DNA of 64,000 nt from Cokeromyces recurvatus (taxonomy: Eukaryota; Mucoromycota; Mucoromycetes; Mucorales; Mucoraceae). Positions 45,326 through 58,607 of this stretch are shown piece after piece. The translations under genes and the position numbers were made by a program. Within the stretch, counting starts at the first letter, position 1, and every line of letters starts with the position of its first letter. The stretch lies in NCBI RefSeq assembly GCF_025118155.1, contig NW_026251387.1:819001-883000 (forward strand). Direction: 5' to 3'. The notes under the pieces were generated by a model, which ran no database searches, was not told where the DNA came from, and saw only the letters and a list, made by a program, of their open reading frames with translations.

Positions 45326-45696
45326 GGTAAATAACAGAATTCAACTGAAAAAAAAAATAATAAATAAAAGAAAGAGGAAAGAGGAAAGAAGGAAAGAAAG
45401 AAAAGAAAGAAAAGAAAGGGAAATTAAAAAAAAAAAAAAAGAACTACAAAAACAGATAAAAAAATAGTTTCCCCTCTTTCTTTTTTTTTTTTTTTTTTTT
45501 TTGTTTTTATTTTATTTTTATTATTTGTTTTTATTTTTATTTTTATATGTATAAATTTATACATTCATATACAACGGATATAATTTCCCCGTAAGAAAAA
45601 AATAAAATAAAATTCTTTTTTCTCTTTTATATATCTTTTTTTTATATATATATTTATATATATACATATTTGTATATATATAGATCCGATCATCTA

Positions 45697-46491
45697 ATGA
45701 CCAAAAGGTTTGCACCAAAAAAGTCGTATTTCGATATTGTTCATGTTGATTCAAAGACATTAAAGGCACCATTAAAGAATCAACAACTTTTGATTCTCGA
45801 TCTAAATGGCACCCTTGTGTCGAGAGTACGAAAACGCTCGATGTATGTTCGTCCCTATAGTAACAAATTTTTTAATTACATTTTCGATAATTTTGAAATC
45901 ATGATATGGTCAAGTGCTCAGCCAGATTCAGTTCATAATATGTGTCGTATGTTTCCAAAGGAAAAGAAGGAAAAAATATCCCTCATTTGGGATAGAAAGA
46001 GTTTTGGCTTGTCTACAAGAGACTATCATCAAAAGGTATTAACGATAAAAGACCTGGATAAAGTATGGGAACAGTTTGGTGGAAGATATGATGCAACCAA
46101 TACAATTTTATTAGATGATTCACCGAAAAAGACACAATTACAGCCTTACAATTCTATTCATCCTAAAGAATTTGATCATAACTCAAAGGGATTTATTTTA
46201 AACGGAGATTCTGAATTATTACAAATTTTAGATTACTTGAAAGTTTTACAGTTTCAAAGTAACGTGGCAAATTATATTAAAAATCAACCTTATAAAAAAA
46301 GAGAAGAAAATAGAACAGAAGAAGAAGAAGAGAGTCATTTAGTAGAGTTTTACGCTTTTTCTGATGATTACGAAAAGCCTGGTAAATTAATTAATTTGAA
46401 AGAAAATAGACTACGACAACAAAAGAAGAAAGGAGAACCAGAAACAATAACTGTCATAACAGATAAAATGTCAAATTTAGCAGTTTGTTAA
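45697..46491 (+). CDS. FCP1/NIF-type HAD protein with altered catalytic motif
   Basis: Single exon; I take the ATG at 45697 (264 aa) because the codons upstream are TATA-type repeats. FCP1 homology domain: LLILDLNGTLV (residues 31-41), YVRPYSNKFFNYIF, EIMIWSSAQP, and the late motif ILLDDSPKK. The canonical DxDxT nucleophile loop reads D35-L-N37-G-T39: the first Asp (nucleophile) is kept, the second (general acid/base) is Asn. An acidic linker and basic tail follow. Proteins with this loop recur in fungi; they may be weak phosphatases or binding scaffolds. Substrate unknown. Confidence 0.85.
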   Translation: MTKRFAPKKSYFDIVHVDSKTLKAPLKNQQLLILDLNGTLVSRVRKRSMYVRPYSNKFFNYIFDNFEIMIWSSAQPDSVHNMCRMFPKEKKEKISLIWDRKSFGLSTRDYHQKVLTIKDLDKVWEQFGGRYDATNTILLDDSPKKTQLQPYNSIHPKEFDHNSKGFILNGDSELLQILDYLKVLQFQSNVANYIKNQPYKKREENRTEEEEESHLVEFYAFSDDYEKPGKLINLKENRLRQQKKKGEPETITVITDKMSNLAVC

Positions 46492-47018
46492 TAAAGGTAA
46501 TAAATATTAGAATGCATGTTTTATATAAAATTTAGGGGAAAAGGGAGGAGGGGGATATTTATTGATTTTTTGTGTGGTCTTTTTTTTTTCTTACTTATTT
46601 TCTTTTTTTTTTTAAAAAAAACAAGTTTTTCTAGGGGGGAAATAATGTAAAGTCATTTATTTGGGGGAAAAAAAAGGGTGTTAGGGGAGGGGGAGTGAGT
46701 AAATATATATTTGTATATAAAAATATATTTATGGGGAGTGGGAGAATGGGTGAGGAAATGTAGACGCTTGTGTTGTGAAGCTATTTGTATAAACAAAGCT
46801 ATATAAAAAAAGTGTGTATACGAATACAAAAGTTATTTTATATGTGGAAAAAAAACATATGTAAATAAACAAGGGAGGCTAATGTAAATTAAAGAAAAAA
46901 AAAAGCTATAATAAAATAATGGATAAAATAAAAAATGCATTGCTCTATTGGCATGCACGTTTAATCATCTACAAATACATAATATTAGTTCATATTTGTC
47001 CTCTCTCTTTTTTTTATG
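46492..47018. other. intergenic region with G-rich plus strand
   Basis: 0.5 kb between convergent genes. Unusually for the window, 46530-46760 has several runs of 4-6 G on the plus strand (for example near 46540, 46550, 46636, 46665, 46690). No gene seen. Confidence 0.45.
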
Positions 47019-50000
47019 TTATCTATATTTTACCTCCTTGGCCCAGCGTGATGTTTCCTTTGTAGATGATGAATAATGACGGCTAGTTCTAGCTTCACGT
47101 AACAAAGCTGTAATCCAATCCTGCATAAAGAATTGTTTCAATTGTCCTTCAAAGGTCTCTGCAAGATCGCTAATAAAATAGAATAATAGAGTTAATATCA
47201 TTATTCCTTAGATTTATAACAAAATAAATTTTACCCTAATAAGCCAATGATAGATCTCACAAGAGAGTCATTTCTATTAGGATCAGTAGCAATAAAGTGT
47301 ATAAAATCAAACACATGAGGTAAAAAGGGTAATAACATATTAGCTATGTATTGATAAATAAATTAGTTTACTCGTTGTTATTCAATCTTTTTTTTTTCTT
47401 TTTTTTTTTCTTTTTTGATAAAATTTTTACCATGTGTTGTGCCATTTAAACCTTGAACAATACCAACATATGCTTCAACACATCCTTCATATAAAGTATT
47501 GACATAGTCAATCATTTCATAGTTATCTCTATCAGCACGCATACTACCAGCTTGTTGTAAGACCATCATAACAACTTCTAAATAGGCAGCAAATGCATCA
47601 CCAATAGCTAAAGCAATATCACCAAAGCATGAAAGAATGGCTGGCTTAACAATACGATGAAGAACAGGTGATTGAAGGTTAGTTACTAAGAGTTGCATCA
47701 AATTGTTACAATAAGGTGTTGCATCCTTTCCAAGTGCACGACAAATATCTCCAATTAAACCAACTGCAATAAAACATAATTGATATTCAGCAGGGTTTTG
47801 TAATGCATTACAAAGAATAGGTATGAAGGGTTCGGTATATCTGCTAAAATCAGCTTCCAAAGCACTAGTCATGGCACCAATAGCCAAAAATGCGTCTTCA
47901 GTTGTAGTAGCTTGTTTAGATTGATTATTTAAGAGTTGAAGAACAACTGTCATAATACGATCAGCAATTTGACTAATATCTCTAGAAAGACGACGAATAC
48001 AGTTAGTCAAAACACCCAATAGACTAGACTGTAATTCAGAATGGTTAGCTCTATCATCTGCATCAAGAATTTGACTTTCCATAGCCATTGTAGTCTCTAA
48101 ACGATCTAAAATTGTCAAGACAATTCTTTGAACAGTACTGATACAATCCTATATATATATATATATGTGTGTGTGAGATTAAAATCATAAAATAGAATGA
48201 ATGTTAATTTATATAATTCATTTTCAACTTACATTAGCAGAATACATTGCAAGTGCAGAAATGGCTTCATAAGCAGAAGTTCTACAGTTTGCCTCATTAT
48301 TAGATCTTTCAGTAAATTGCAAAAGAGCAGTAATAATGCCCTCAAAGAAAATAGAAAGAGCTGAAGTAGGTGCTTCTTCACCAATGGCAGGGCCCAATTG
48401 TTCAGCCAAACTCATTAATGACTATTGCATATAAATATATATCAGTAAATCGAAAACTAAAAAAAAAGGTGTTAAGTCACTTACCCAACAACAGTTTCCA
48501 ACAATACGTGGGCTATCTTGAAGACCATAAACAAGAGCAGAAACTAATTCAGTTAAGTGAACTTCAGGCTTAATACAATCAATAAGTAATTCGCAAATAC
48601 GACCGAGTGTCCATGCAACAGTATCTTTAACATGAACATCAGTATCTTTCATCATTTGAATTAAAGTAGGTAAAGCCTGAAAAAAAAAAAAAAGAATTAG
48701 CGCTTGTAAAAAAAATTCTTCTAATTATTAGATATAACATTACTTGTTCAACAAGAGGAGTTAAAACAGCTTCATCAGGACCATCCAAAATAGAACCAAA
48801 GGCCATAACAGCAGCTTCACGGTTTCTCCAGTTTTCACTTTGAATATTGGATTCAATGAAAGGCACAATAGGTTGGATAACAGGATTACCTACACATTGG
48901 GCAAGTAAAGAAAGACAGGTGGCTGCAGCCATTGACACTGTCCATTCATCCTCATCATAATCTTCTTCTTGTTTAGTAAGAATCCATAAAAGAACGGGAA
49001 GGATATCACCAAGAGCCAATTCGGCGAAATGATAACTTTCACGATCTGGTTGTTCACCAGCAGCATTTGCCTATAATAAAAATTGAATATTAGTTACAAA
49101 TCTATCTATCTATCTATATCCATATCTATATACTCACTTCGATTATTTCCTCTCTTAATTCAATTTCCTCATCACAAACAGTTGACCAAAATTCAATAGC
49201 TTGTAATGCAACACGTTCATCTTCATTATTCATACCAGCAACAGTAAGCTATTATAAATAATATTTAGCTCACTTTAAAAAGTATCATTTTTTGTATAAA
49301 AAAAAAGTTTACTTACACCAAACAAAGCCTTTTCCATATATAAACGCATCTTATCATAATATGTTTGCATGATACGGACAAGACATTGGAAAGCAGCAAC
49401 TTGAACATCACTAGATTCACTTTGAGTAGCTTCACAAACCACTTGCATAATAAAATTTCTTTCACCCTGATTATTTATATATTAGTTACCGGAACCATCA
49501 ACCCTATGCAAACACACACACACACACACTTACCTCACGTTCAAAATTTTCCTTAATAAAATCAAGTGAGTTGATTAAAGCATTAATAGCAGCAAGTCGT
49601 ACATCTTGACTATAAAATATAATTTGTTAAAACCTTCATTTTACTTTATATATTTTTTTTCCTAAAACAAACAAAAAAAAACTTACTTTGGCTCCTCCTT
49701 ACGAGCACCCTGCACAACAGCAGTTAAAATATCATTAGATTGACTAACTAGAACCATAGGATCCTAATGTTGAAAAAAAAAAGTTAAATTTATAGCGTAT
49801 AGAGGCTTTTCTTTTTTCATTTTTGTTTAACGTACTGTAGCTTCACAAACATAACCAATAGCTTGTAAAGTTGATTGTTTTAAAGTATCATTGCCAGTAG
49901 AAATATTTTCAAGCATAATGCGGATCAAATCAGGCCAGCCACCTAAAGGTAACTCAATTTCGGCAATAGCAGCAACAACCTATAGTTTATGATTAACATA

Positions 50001-50667
50001 AATATACATACTTCCTCAATATACATCTAAATATTACCTGTCCAGAAATATTACCAACAGCCTTTTTGGGTGAAGCCAAAGCTTGAAGGACCTGTTTTTT
50101 TTAAAAAAAAAAAAGAAAAAAAAAGATTAAAAAAGACACGAAAGTATAAAAAAAAAAATAACAATATAAAAATACATACTCCTTGCTTAATTTGAATGCG
50201 AAGATCCTCGGCTATTAAAAGCCATCTTTGATGGAATTCTTCTTTACGAGTATAATCCTAATAAAAGTTAAAATCATTATTTGATTCAAGATCAATGTTT
50301 GTTTATTTTTGAGATGTTACCTTTGCTGTCAAACTATTTTTTAATGCAAGACCAGCAGACATTCTAATAGGATCATCAGCTTGCTCATTGACAAGAATTT
50401 GACACAAAGAGAGGACATAATTTGGCTATTTAAATATACACATATATTATTATAGTGTTCAATATTTATTTATTTACTATTAATCTTACGTAGTTCTCCT
50501 GAGCAAATAATTCTAATTTTTGGGTAGCATCCTCACGTAAAGCACGATCTATAAACAGATGATTAAATTCATCAATAAATTTGTAACTAGTATTTTTTTT
50601 TGCTTTTTGCTTAACAAGAGTGTTTACCTGTGGATAAAGTGTTGGCAAGAAGAGTAGTTGCGTCCAT
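47019..50667 (-). CDS. KAP95: importin beta-1 (karyopherin Kap95)
   Basis: About 16 exons (start ATG 50665-50667; stop at 47019) give roughly 860 aa, matching Kap95 length. HEAT-repeat solenoid; conserved stretches include [96 protein letters not shown] and [20 protein letters not shown]. Kap95 carries importin-alpha/cargo through the nuclear pore and is released by Ran-GTP. Exon ends used: GTAAGT-like donors and TAG acceptors; the final exon reads through a weak GTAAAA donor to KEVKYR-stop. Acidic loop EEDYDEDEW corresponds to the known acidic loop of the family. Confidence 0.95.
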
Positions 50668-52180
50668 GTTTTAATCTTTTAATGTTATTTCTCGAGGTGT
50701 GCTTATATTAAAACAAATAAAAAAAAAGGCTCGTTTTAATAACAAAAGTTCTACAAACTTTGATTCTTTTCTTTTCTTTTTTTTTCTTTTTTTTTTCTTT
50801 AAGAGAAGGAAATAATTATTATTTTACCTAAAGAAAATAAAAACAATAAGACGAACTATAGAAAAAATAAACAAAGAAAAAAAAAAGACAACAAGAAAAA
50901 AAAAAAAAAAAAAAAGATTTATATTTTTGTTTTGTTGTTCTATGGCTTAAGTTTAAACACCAATAAAAAAAAAACTTTTTTTTTTTTTTTTTTTTTTTTT
51001 TATGTAGTAAAATTCTATAATACAGTCGTCGCAAAACGCGACTTCTGTTCAAGCTTATCGGAGATTTGAATCACGTGACTGTTGCGTCACATAATTGGAT
51101 TTTACAAAAACGATTTTTATTTAAGAGTAAACATGCTCCAGGTGTAATGAGCTTCGGCGTTTTATTCACTTGATTTGCTCTGATCCGTTCAATAAAACTC
51201 CATTTTTGAGTGATTACAAGGGAAAAGGAAAATAGAAGGAAATTGGATGTAGTCTATTTATTGTGTATTTCATCTCATTGATATCAACCTTTTTTGATTT
51301 TGTATAAATGTATACTATCAACAATTATATGAAAAACCCCATAAAATTTATATTTCTTTCGTGTAATGCAGCAGATACTAGTAAGTTTATATAAACTAGA
51401 TGATGTAATATTATCCTTTCCACAGATGCCAACTCTATGTCTGAATATGATTGTATTATGAATAAGCTAAGTGATTTTCTTTATTTTTGACTGAAAAAAA
51501 AAGATGATTATCTAGTTGCAGCCTTTTTTTTTCACAAACCTTTCACGCAGCTTTTATATTCATTTAGTTTTATTCTAGCATAATTGACTGTTAGATTGGC
51601 AAAAGAAAAAATATCTAATTATTCATACTATAAAGACATTACTGTCTTTGGCAAATGATTGATTTTATTTTGATCGTCTGATTCAGGCACGACATAATGT
51701 TAACTAGTGAACAGAGTAAAGAAGGAAAAGTGTTTGTCTCTTTATTCATAATGTGTAGTACTCATCATGCAAATAAAATAAAATAAAATCTTTGATTGTG
51801 ATACAAAAAAACCCCTCTTTTTAATGAGTTTATAAAAGAATATCGTGAAACCATTGTATCATTAGGTAAAGAAATAATAAAAAAAAAGGGGGAAAAGGGA
51901 AGAAGCTATATTATTATATAAGAAGCCGTCAAATTTATGCTCTTTCTTATTAGTTTAAGCTCGTTAAAATACCCTTTTTTTATTTTATTTATGAGAATGC
52001 CTCCTTCCTTCTATAACTACTGATAAACTTTTTTTTTTAAAAAAAACAGAAGCAGCGACTTATTGGCATGATAATATCCTCCATCATACTTGGGTAGTTC
52101 TTCTTTAAGTCTCATCAAGAATTTCATGAAAAGAAAATAAAAGGAAATATACAAAATGGTTTACTTGATGTATTTATTGT
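50668..52180. other. intergenic region with E-box-like palindrome
   Basis: 1.5 kb without a recognisable gene. It contains A and T runs at 50898-50915 and 50972-51001, and a perfect TCACGTGA at 51071-51078, about 400 bp upstream of KAP95, followed by GTTGCGTCAC. The first is a bHLH (Cbf1-type) consensus. Function inferred. Confidence 0.45.
51071..51078. promoter_or_regulatory. TCACGTGA bHLH-type site
   Basis: An 8-bp palindrome rare in A/T-rich DNA, placed upstream of KAP95 on the minus strand. It matches the centromere/bHLH factor consensus; occupancy is unknown. Confidence 0.35.
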
Positions 52181-53186
52181 CTATTTATGGTCATATTCAA
52201 ATAAATGTTTAAATGCTTCACCACAGCCTTTTTCTTGTAGCCAAGACTGTAATTTATTTAAATCATTATGATTGGCAAAGGTACCGTGAATATCAAATTT
52301 AACTTCAGTCATGCTGCTAAACAAGCGTTGTGAATCTATTTCAGCATGACTCTTACACTCACTTGATTGTTTCCAACGTGAGGTCATTTTACGATGACTT
52401 GCTGGAATATCTGCCCAAGAGATGGTCTTGATGTCGTTGACAAATGTTGTAACATCCTCTTCTGTGCCTTCTAAGCACATACAACCAGGTTTACCAGGGC
52501 ATAAAAATCCAGTAATATTATACCTTGGCGCCCAATGAATGATATGACCTCTCTATAAAATATCATCATGTTCAGGTTAAAAAAAAAAAAGAAAAGAAAA
52601 AGAAAGGGGTTAAGAGGAAAGATTCTTTTTTTTTTTTTTTTACCTTTTCTCTTGTATAAATCATTGGAAACCAAATCCAGTCTCTTAAAAAACGAACAAC
52701 AGGCTCGTTGTCGCCATTTGCTTTATTCATTGTATTTTGTTTAGATTTTTGTAGCCATAAAAGAGCATAAGGTTCAGCCGCAGATTGCATGTGCTGTAAT
52801 TTTTCGATAATCCAAGTTGTTGAATCGACTTTATTTTGATCATCATTTAATATGCGATTGAGAATTTCGTGATCCTCTCGAGAAAGCCAAGGATTGCTAG
52901 CAGAAGTCAATGTTAATTGGTCATCTATGTGGGGTATAAGTGAAATACGGCCATTAAAAACCAAATGCATGGTTGTATTATCTATAGGAGCTTTTAGGAT
53001 AAACTCAATATGATTAGGTAAAGATTCTTTGCTTAATGAAGACCATTCATCTTTTTCGTGACAGGCTTGAATTTTCAGGTACAACTTTTCATCTTCGAGT
53101 CGTCGAAATTCAAATTCTTTATCAAAATAGATAGATTGAAGCAAGTCAATTGTGTTGACAGCATTTGATAATACTTCTGTCGACAT
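52181..53186 (-). CDS. RWD domain / DUF1115 protein (RWDD2-like)
   Basis: Two exons (53186-52644, 52552-52181) give 304 aa. The N-terminal RWD domain (about 10-125; LLQSIYFDKEFEF start and NPWLSREDHEIL) is followed by a DUF1115 C-terminal domain with RFLRDWIWFPMIYT, GHIIHWAPRYNITGFLCPGK and the Cys-containing GCMCLEG. RWD domains mediate protein contacts and resemble E2 folds; RWDD2 function is poorly known. The intron contains A and T runs. Divergent from VPS33. Confidence 0.88.
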
Positions 53187-53550
53187 GTTAGTTTATTTTT
53201 TTTAACAAAAATAAAATAAAGTAAAATAAAATAAAGTAAAATAAAATAAAGAATAAAATAGAATTATTGAAACTTGTCTTCACTTTTTTTATGATTCTTT
53301 CATTGTTTGTCTTTTTTTTTTTTTTGCTATTAGTATACATATTCTTTCTTTTGGTAAAAGCCCTAGTGAATTATTACTACCAGTCATGAAATACCAACAT
53401 CATCTTTCTTTCCTTTTATTATTAATTTCTAACTCTTTGTAGTAGCATGACTTTTTTTTTTCGTACTTGAAGCTTATAAAATAAAATTTACAACGCGGTT
53501 TGAATCTGTTTTTATTTATTTGTTTCTTTTTTCTTTTTTATAAAAATAAA
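53187..53550. promoter_or_regulatory. intergenic region between divergent RWDD2-like and VPS33 genes
   Basis: 364 bp, T-rich on the plus strand, with T runs near 53312-53325 and 53452-53461. It is probably a shared promoter. Confidence 0.4.
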
Positions 53551-54002
53551 ATGAGTAATGCAGGAACTCATCTTGGAAATACACCATTGAATTTGGCAAA
53601 ACTTAGAGAACTTACTAGAAGAAAATTACCAGAAATTTTAGATAAAGTAAATATGATGAAGTATATACAAGAAAAAGAAAAGAGGGAGAGAGAGAGAGAA
53701 ACCCGACATAATACGGAGATTTTTCTTATTTTATTTTATAACAGGTTGGAGGGAAAAAAGGGCTTGTACTCGATCCTTCATTAACTGGACCGTTAAGTTT
53801 AATTGCAGAATTTAGTTTATTAAAGGTAACCTTGAATGTTGAACTTGTTGTAAATGATAATAATTACATTATGCATATATACATAGGATCATGGTGTTGA
53901 TAAAATATATCATCTTGAATCAGATATACTTGAAACAGACTGTCCTGGTTTGATTTATATTTGCCGACCCAAATTAAAATATATGCGATATATAGCTAGT
54001 AA

Positions 54003-54056
<54 letters not shown>

Positions 54057-54996
54057 GGAACTATAATTCATGTACACATCTATTTATCCTTCTTATTAGA
54101 TCATATCAAGCAGTTTTCAAAAAAGTCAAAAATGGATTTTTGGTTATTTTTTGTACCTGAACGTACGTTAATATGTGAACGTGTACTTGAGGAAGAAGGA
54201 GTAAAAGGTGATATTACGATTGGGGATTATACTATGGAGTGGATACCCTATGAAGATGATTTAATCTCTATGGAATTAGGTCCATCTATTTGGAAAGAAA
54301 TATATTTGGTATCGTTGTTTTATTTTTGATGCTAACTAGACAGCAGCCTAACACTGTTTATATATGAATATAGGATGGAGATCAAACAGCTATTTATTAT
54401 GCTGCAAAAGCATTGATAAGACTTGAATCTATTTATGGATTATTTCCACGTATTCTTGGTAAAGGGGATGGAGCAAAAGTAAGTAAACAAAGGCTCAAGA
54501 ATTGAATAAATTAGGTTAATCATGTGCTTATATAGCAATTGGCAAATATGTTATTACGTATGAGAAAAGAACATTCTGTAGTAAATGAAGTTTCAAGTAT
54601 AACAGCAGCCAAGAATCCATCATTATTAAATACAGTATCAAATCATATTGACCAATTAATTATCATTGATCGAAATGTGGATCTGATTACACCATTATGT
54701 ACTGAACTTACATATGAGGGATTAATTGATGAAATTTTTGGTATCAAGCATTGTTTTATAGAGTTGGATGCTGCACTTGTAAATCCTGCTCAATCACCTG
54801 ATAAAACACCGAATACGCCTTCTGCATCAGTACAACCTGCAGTCCCCCTTTCTTCAACACTAAAAAAGAAAAAATATGTATTGAATTCCTCTGATAAATT
54901 ATTTGGACAATTGCGAGACCAGAATTTTGCTGTAGTTGGTGGTATGTTAAACAAGATTGCAAAGAGAATCAATGAAAATTATGAGGTAGTCTATGG

Positions 54997-55029
<33 letters not shown>

Positions 55030-56268
55030 CAGACAAAGAATTTAATTTATATTTAACTTGTTTTTCATTAGGAGAGACATAATGCAAAAACAGTAGCTCA
55101 AATTCGTGATTTTGTTGGACGATTAAGTGAACTTCAAAAAGAACATCAATCATTAAAAATTCGTACGAACTATCTATTTATGTTTATATATGATTATTAT
55201 TAACAGTTCAGTTACATATATAGATACAGGAATTGCAGAAGAGATTATAAGTCATACAGTAACAGATGAATTTAATAAAATATTAGAAGTTCAGCAAAGT
55301 AAAAAGAAGAAATTTGTTGTATATATTCATATATCTATATATCACTTTTGCTCACTTTATATCTATAATAGATGTTGTTGCAGGCATTGATGGAAATAGA
55401 GAACCTGAATATATAGAAGAAATGATAAATAAACAAAAACCTTTAGTTCAAGTACTTCGTTTACTTTGTCTCATGTCACTTACGCAAGGAGGCATAAAAC
55501 CAAAGTTATTTGATCATTTTGAAAAGGAAATTGTTCAGACGTATGGTTATGAGCATGTCGAGACTCTACATCGATTAGGTAAATTAGGACTTTGGACTAA
55601 ACGAACAAATACAGCTGCCTCTCGAAGTGCATTCTCGCAATGTAGACGTTTACTACGACTTATAGTAGATGATGTAGACGAATTACACCCTAATGATATA
55701 TCCTATGTTTATTCGGGATATGCGCCTCTAAGTATTCGACTTGTTCAAACTGCTTTACAAAAGTTATTATCCACAGGGACCATTCCATCTACAAATAGTG
55801 CAGCTAGTTTATTTTCATATGTTGGTACAAGTACGGTTCATTTTATGAGAGATAATAATAGTGAGACAAAATCCAGTAGTGGTGGTTGGCATGGATCGGA
55901 GGATGTTTTAAAATTATTGCCAGGCCAAACATTTGATTTAAAACAGACAGTTGAATATGGAGCTGAAACAAACTTGGCAATGGCAAGAGCGAAACGACAT
56001 GGACTTCGACATAATAAAACAACTATTATCTTTTTCTTAGGTGGTTGCACTCATACCGAAGTATCGACTATTCGATTTTTAGCTCAGCAAGATGAAGGTA
56101 CATATAATATATATACAAATGTATTTATATATATATTTATATACATATTTATATATTAATTATTTGAAATTAATTATTATATTAGGTCGAGACTATTTAG
56201 TAGCAACTACACAAATAATAAATGGTAATTCTATTTTAGAGCCAATTATTCAAAAAAGACGAGAATAA
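53551..56268 (+). CDS. VPS33: Sec1/Munc18-family protein Vps33
   Basis: Ten exons (53551-53646, 53745-53825, 53887-53998, 54100-54308, 54374-54478, 54536-54985, 55072-55162, 55224-55298, 55372-56097, 56186-56268) give 675 aa. SM-family features: GLVLDPSLTGPLSLI near the start, FFVPERTLICERVLEEEGV, IDRNVDLITPLCTELTYEGL, FAVVGGMLNKIAKRINENYE, and the C-terminal FFLGGCTHTEVSTIRFL. It is the SNARE-templating subunit of HOPS and CORVET at vacuoles and endosomes. Intron 3 holds an A run of ~35 nt then more A (about 54006-54056), so this intron is a homopolymer hotspot. The domain-3 insertion (QSPDKTPNTPSASVQP) is a variable loop. Confidence 0.95.
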
Positions 56269-57046
56269 ATAAATAAACAGTCATTAAGGGGACTTATAAT
56301 TTGTGACTTGAACGAGACATTTATAGTAAAATTCGTTTTTTATGTAAGCAATACTCTTTTACATACATACATACATACATACATGTGTCATTGAAAAGTA
56401 TAGAAACATATTTACATAAAAATATTTATAATTGGTAAAATGTATTTACTGAAACTATGTAAATAAAGCTTTTTATTCATTATTAATCATCAAAGATGGG
56501 AATCATTTTACATTTATTTTAATCAATCTGATTTTTTTTAAAAAAAAAACCTGAATACAAAAGCTTCGAGATTAAAAATAACATTTTCCTTATCTTCATC
56601 TTTATATTTTTTATTGATTCATCAATTGTAACAAGCCCATTTCATCAAATAAAAAAAAAAGTTAATCTGTATTAACATGTATTTAAAAAGAAAAAAAAAA
56701 AAAAAGAAGCGCTAATTAAAACAATAGCGCAAACAACTACGGTCATTAATGACAAGAAAAAGTTTTTTTAACGCACGGCCTATTTGATTGGCTCATTGTA
56801 ATAAATTTTCCTTTTTTTTTTTTTTTACTGGAATTATTTCGCTGAATTTAAAGTAGCTGGCCGCCTTTTATACATTTGCAACAAAATTTTTTATTAATTA
56901 ATTTCATCTTTTTTACTGTATATATTTATTTATACATATTTTTTTTTTCTCACTGTTAAACAAAGCACATAACAATTTTTTTTTTTTTTTTTTTGACATA
57001 TTCTTTTTTTTTTTTATTATTATTCTTACCTAACCTAATAACTTTT
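56269..57046. other. intergenic region
   Basis: 0.78 kb; (ACAT)n at about 56364-56383; A run ~56690-56705 and T runs before the next ATG. No gene seen; presumed GATA-factor promoter. Confidence 0.45.
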
Positions 57047-57742
57047 ATGGCGCCACTTGTGCTGAAAATTAAAGGTAACAAAACCTTTACACCTTTTTCG
57101 ACACTTACTTCTGAAGATGATCTTTCAAAGACTTGGAAAGTTTGTTCCAAAGTTAAGGATTCACTTGAAAACGGGTCTCGATTAGAGAATCTATCTTGGC
57201 GATTATGGTTTCGACATCATCTACTAAAAGAAAAAACAAATAATAAAAATGTTTTTAGAAAACTGTCTATTAGAACTGCAAGAAGATTAAGTAGTAATTG
57301 TAAACTACTTCCTTTAAAAGATTTACCTGTTAAAGTTGAAAGTATGACAGATGAAGATACTGATCTCCCTCAGCAACAATTCCAGCAGCCACAGTTATTG
57401 TTGCAACAACAACAGCAACAACAACAACAACAGCTACAAGAAATTCAACAGGGTATCGTTATTCCTGTAGATAATAGTCAAACTATGATAGACAATACAT
57501 CTTTATTTACTAATAATCATCCAACTACTTTTACATTACCTCAATATACTTCCAGTCAAACAAATGGCGGTGATATTGTTGAACTTGATGATATTTTTAA
57601 TGCTTTTAATAATGGATTTAATATTCCAAATACAGCAATGGATATGGCTGATGGTTGGGACTTTGGTTATCCTTCACCTTCAAATCCGTACTATTCTCCA
57701 CCTCCTTTAGGTTATCAACAAACCCAGCAGCAACAGCAGCAA

Positions 57743-57777
<35 letters not shown>

Positions 57778-58570
57778 ACAACAACAACAGCAGCAGCAGC
57801 AGCAGCAATTTACAACAGTAACAACAACAACAACAACAACTAATAATAATAATAATACTCCTAGTCCGCATCTATTAGGTACATTTGATAATAATTTAGC
57901 ACAGCAACAAATATCGTCTATACCCTCTCATCCTACTGAAAGTGATGCTATGTATGTTTCTGGTGCATCTATGCCTCCACCTCCTGAAGCTACTTTACGT
58001 AATAAACTATTAGGAAATATGCAAATGCGATTCAATAGTTCAAATCAAAGATTGAACAGTAATGGTCAGCATCATCAAACACCTCCTATGTCTGCTTCTT
58101 CTAGTACCTCTACTATCACATCTGTAAATAATATGCAACCACTTAACATTTCTATGAATGAAAATCCAAGCATGTAAGTCTTACATAACATACGTATGTA
58201 CCTAACCTAAGCTACTTTTATTTAACAAACATTTTCCATCATTTTAGATTTACTACAAATACAGATAATCATCTTCAACAAAGAAGATTCTCTGCCTCTG
58301 CACCTAATTCACCTCCTCCTAATTCTTCTTATGATACAAATAATAAGATTCGAAGGACAGTGGCATTAAGTACTACTTCTTGTATGCCGAATAGTTTAGT
58401 AGAAAATCAATCAAAACCTATTTGTACAAATTGTGGTGCTACTAGTACTCCACTTTGGAGAAGATCTGCAGATGATGAATTACTGTGCAATGCTTGTGGT
58501 TTATAGTAAGTTGATTTATACAAGTGTAGTAAAATAGATATGTAATTAAAATATATATATATATATGCAA

Positions 58571-58607
<37 letters not shown>

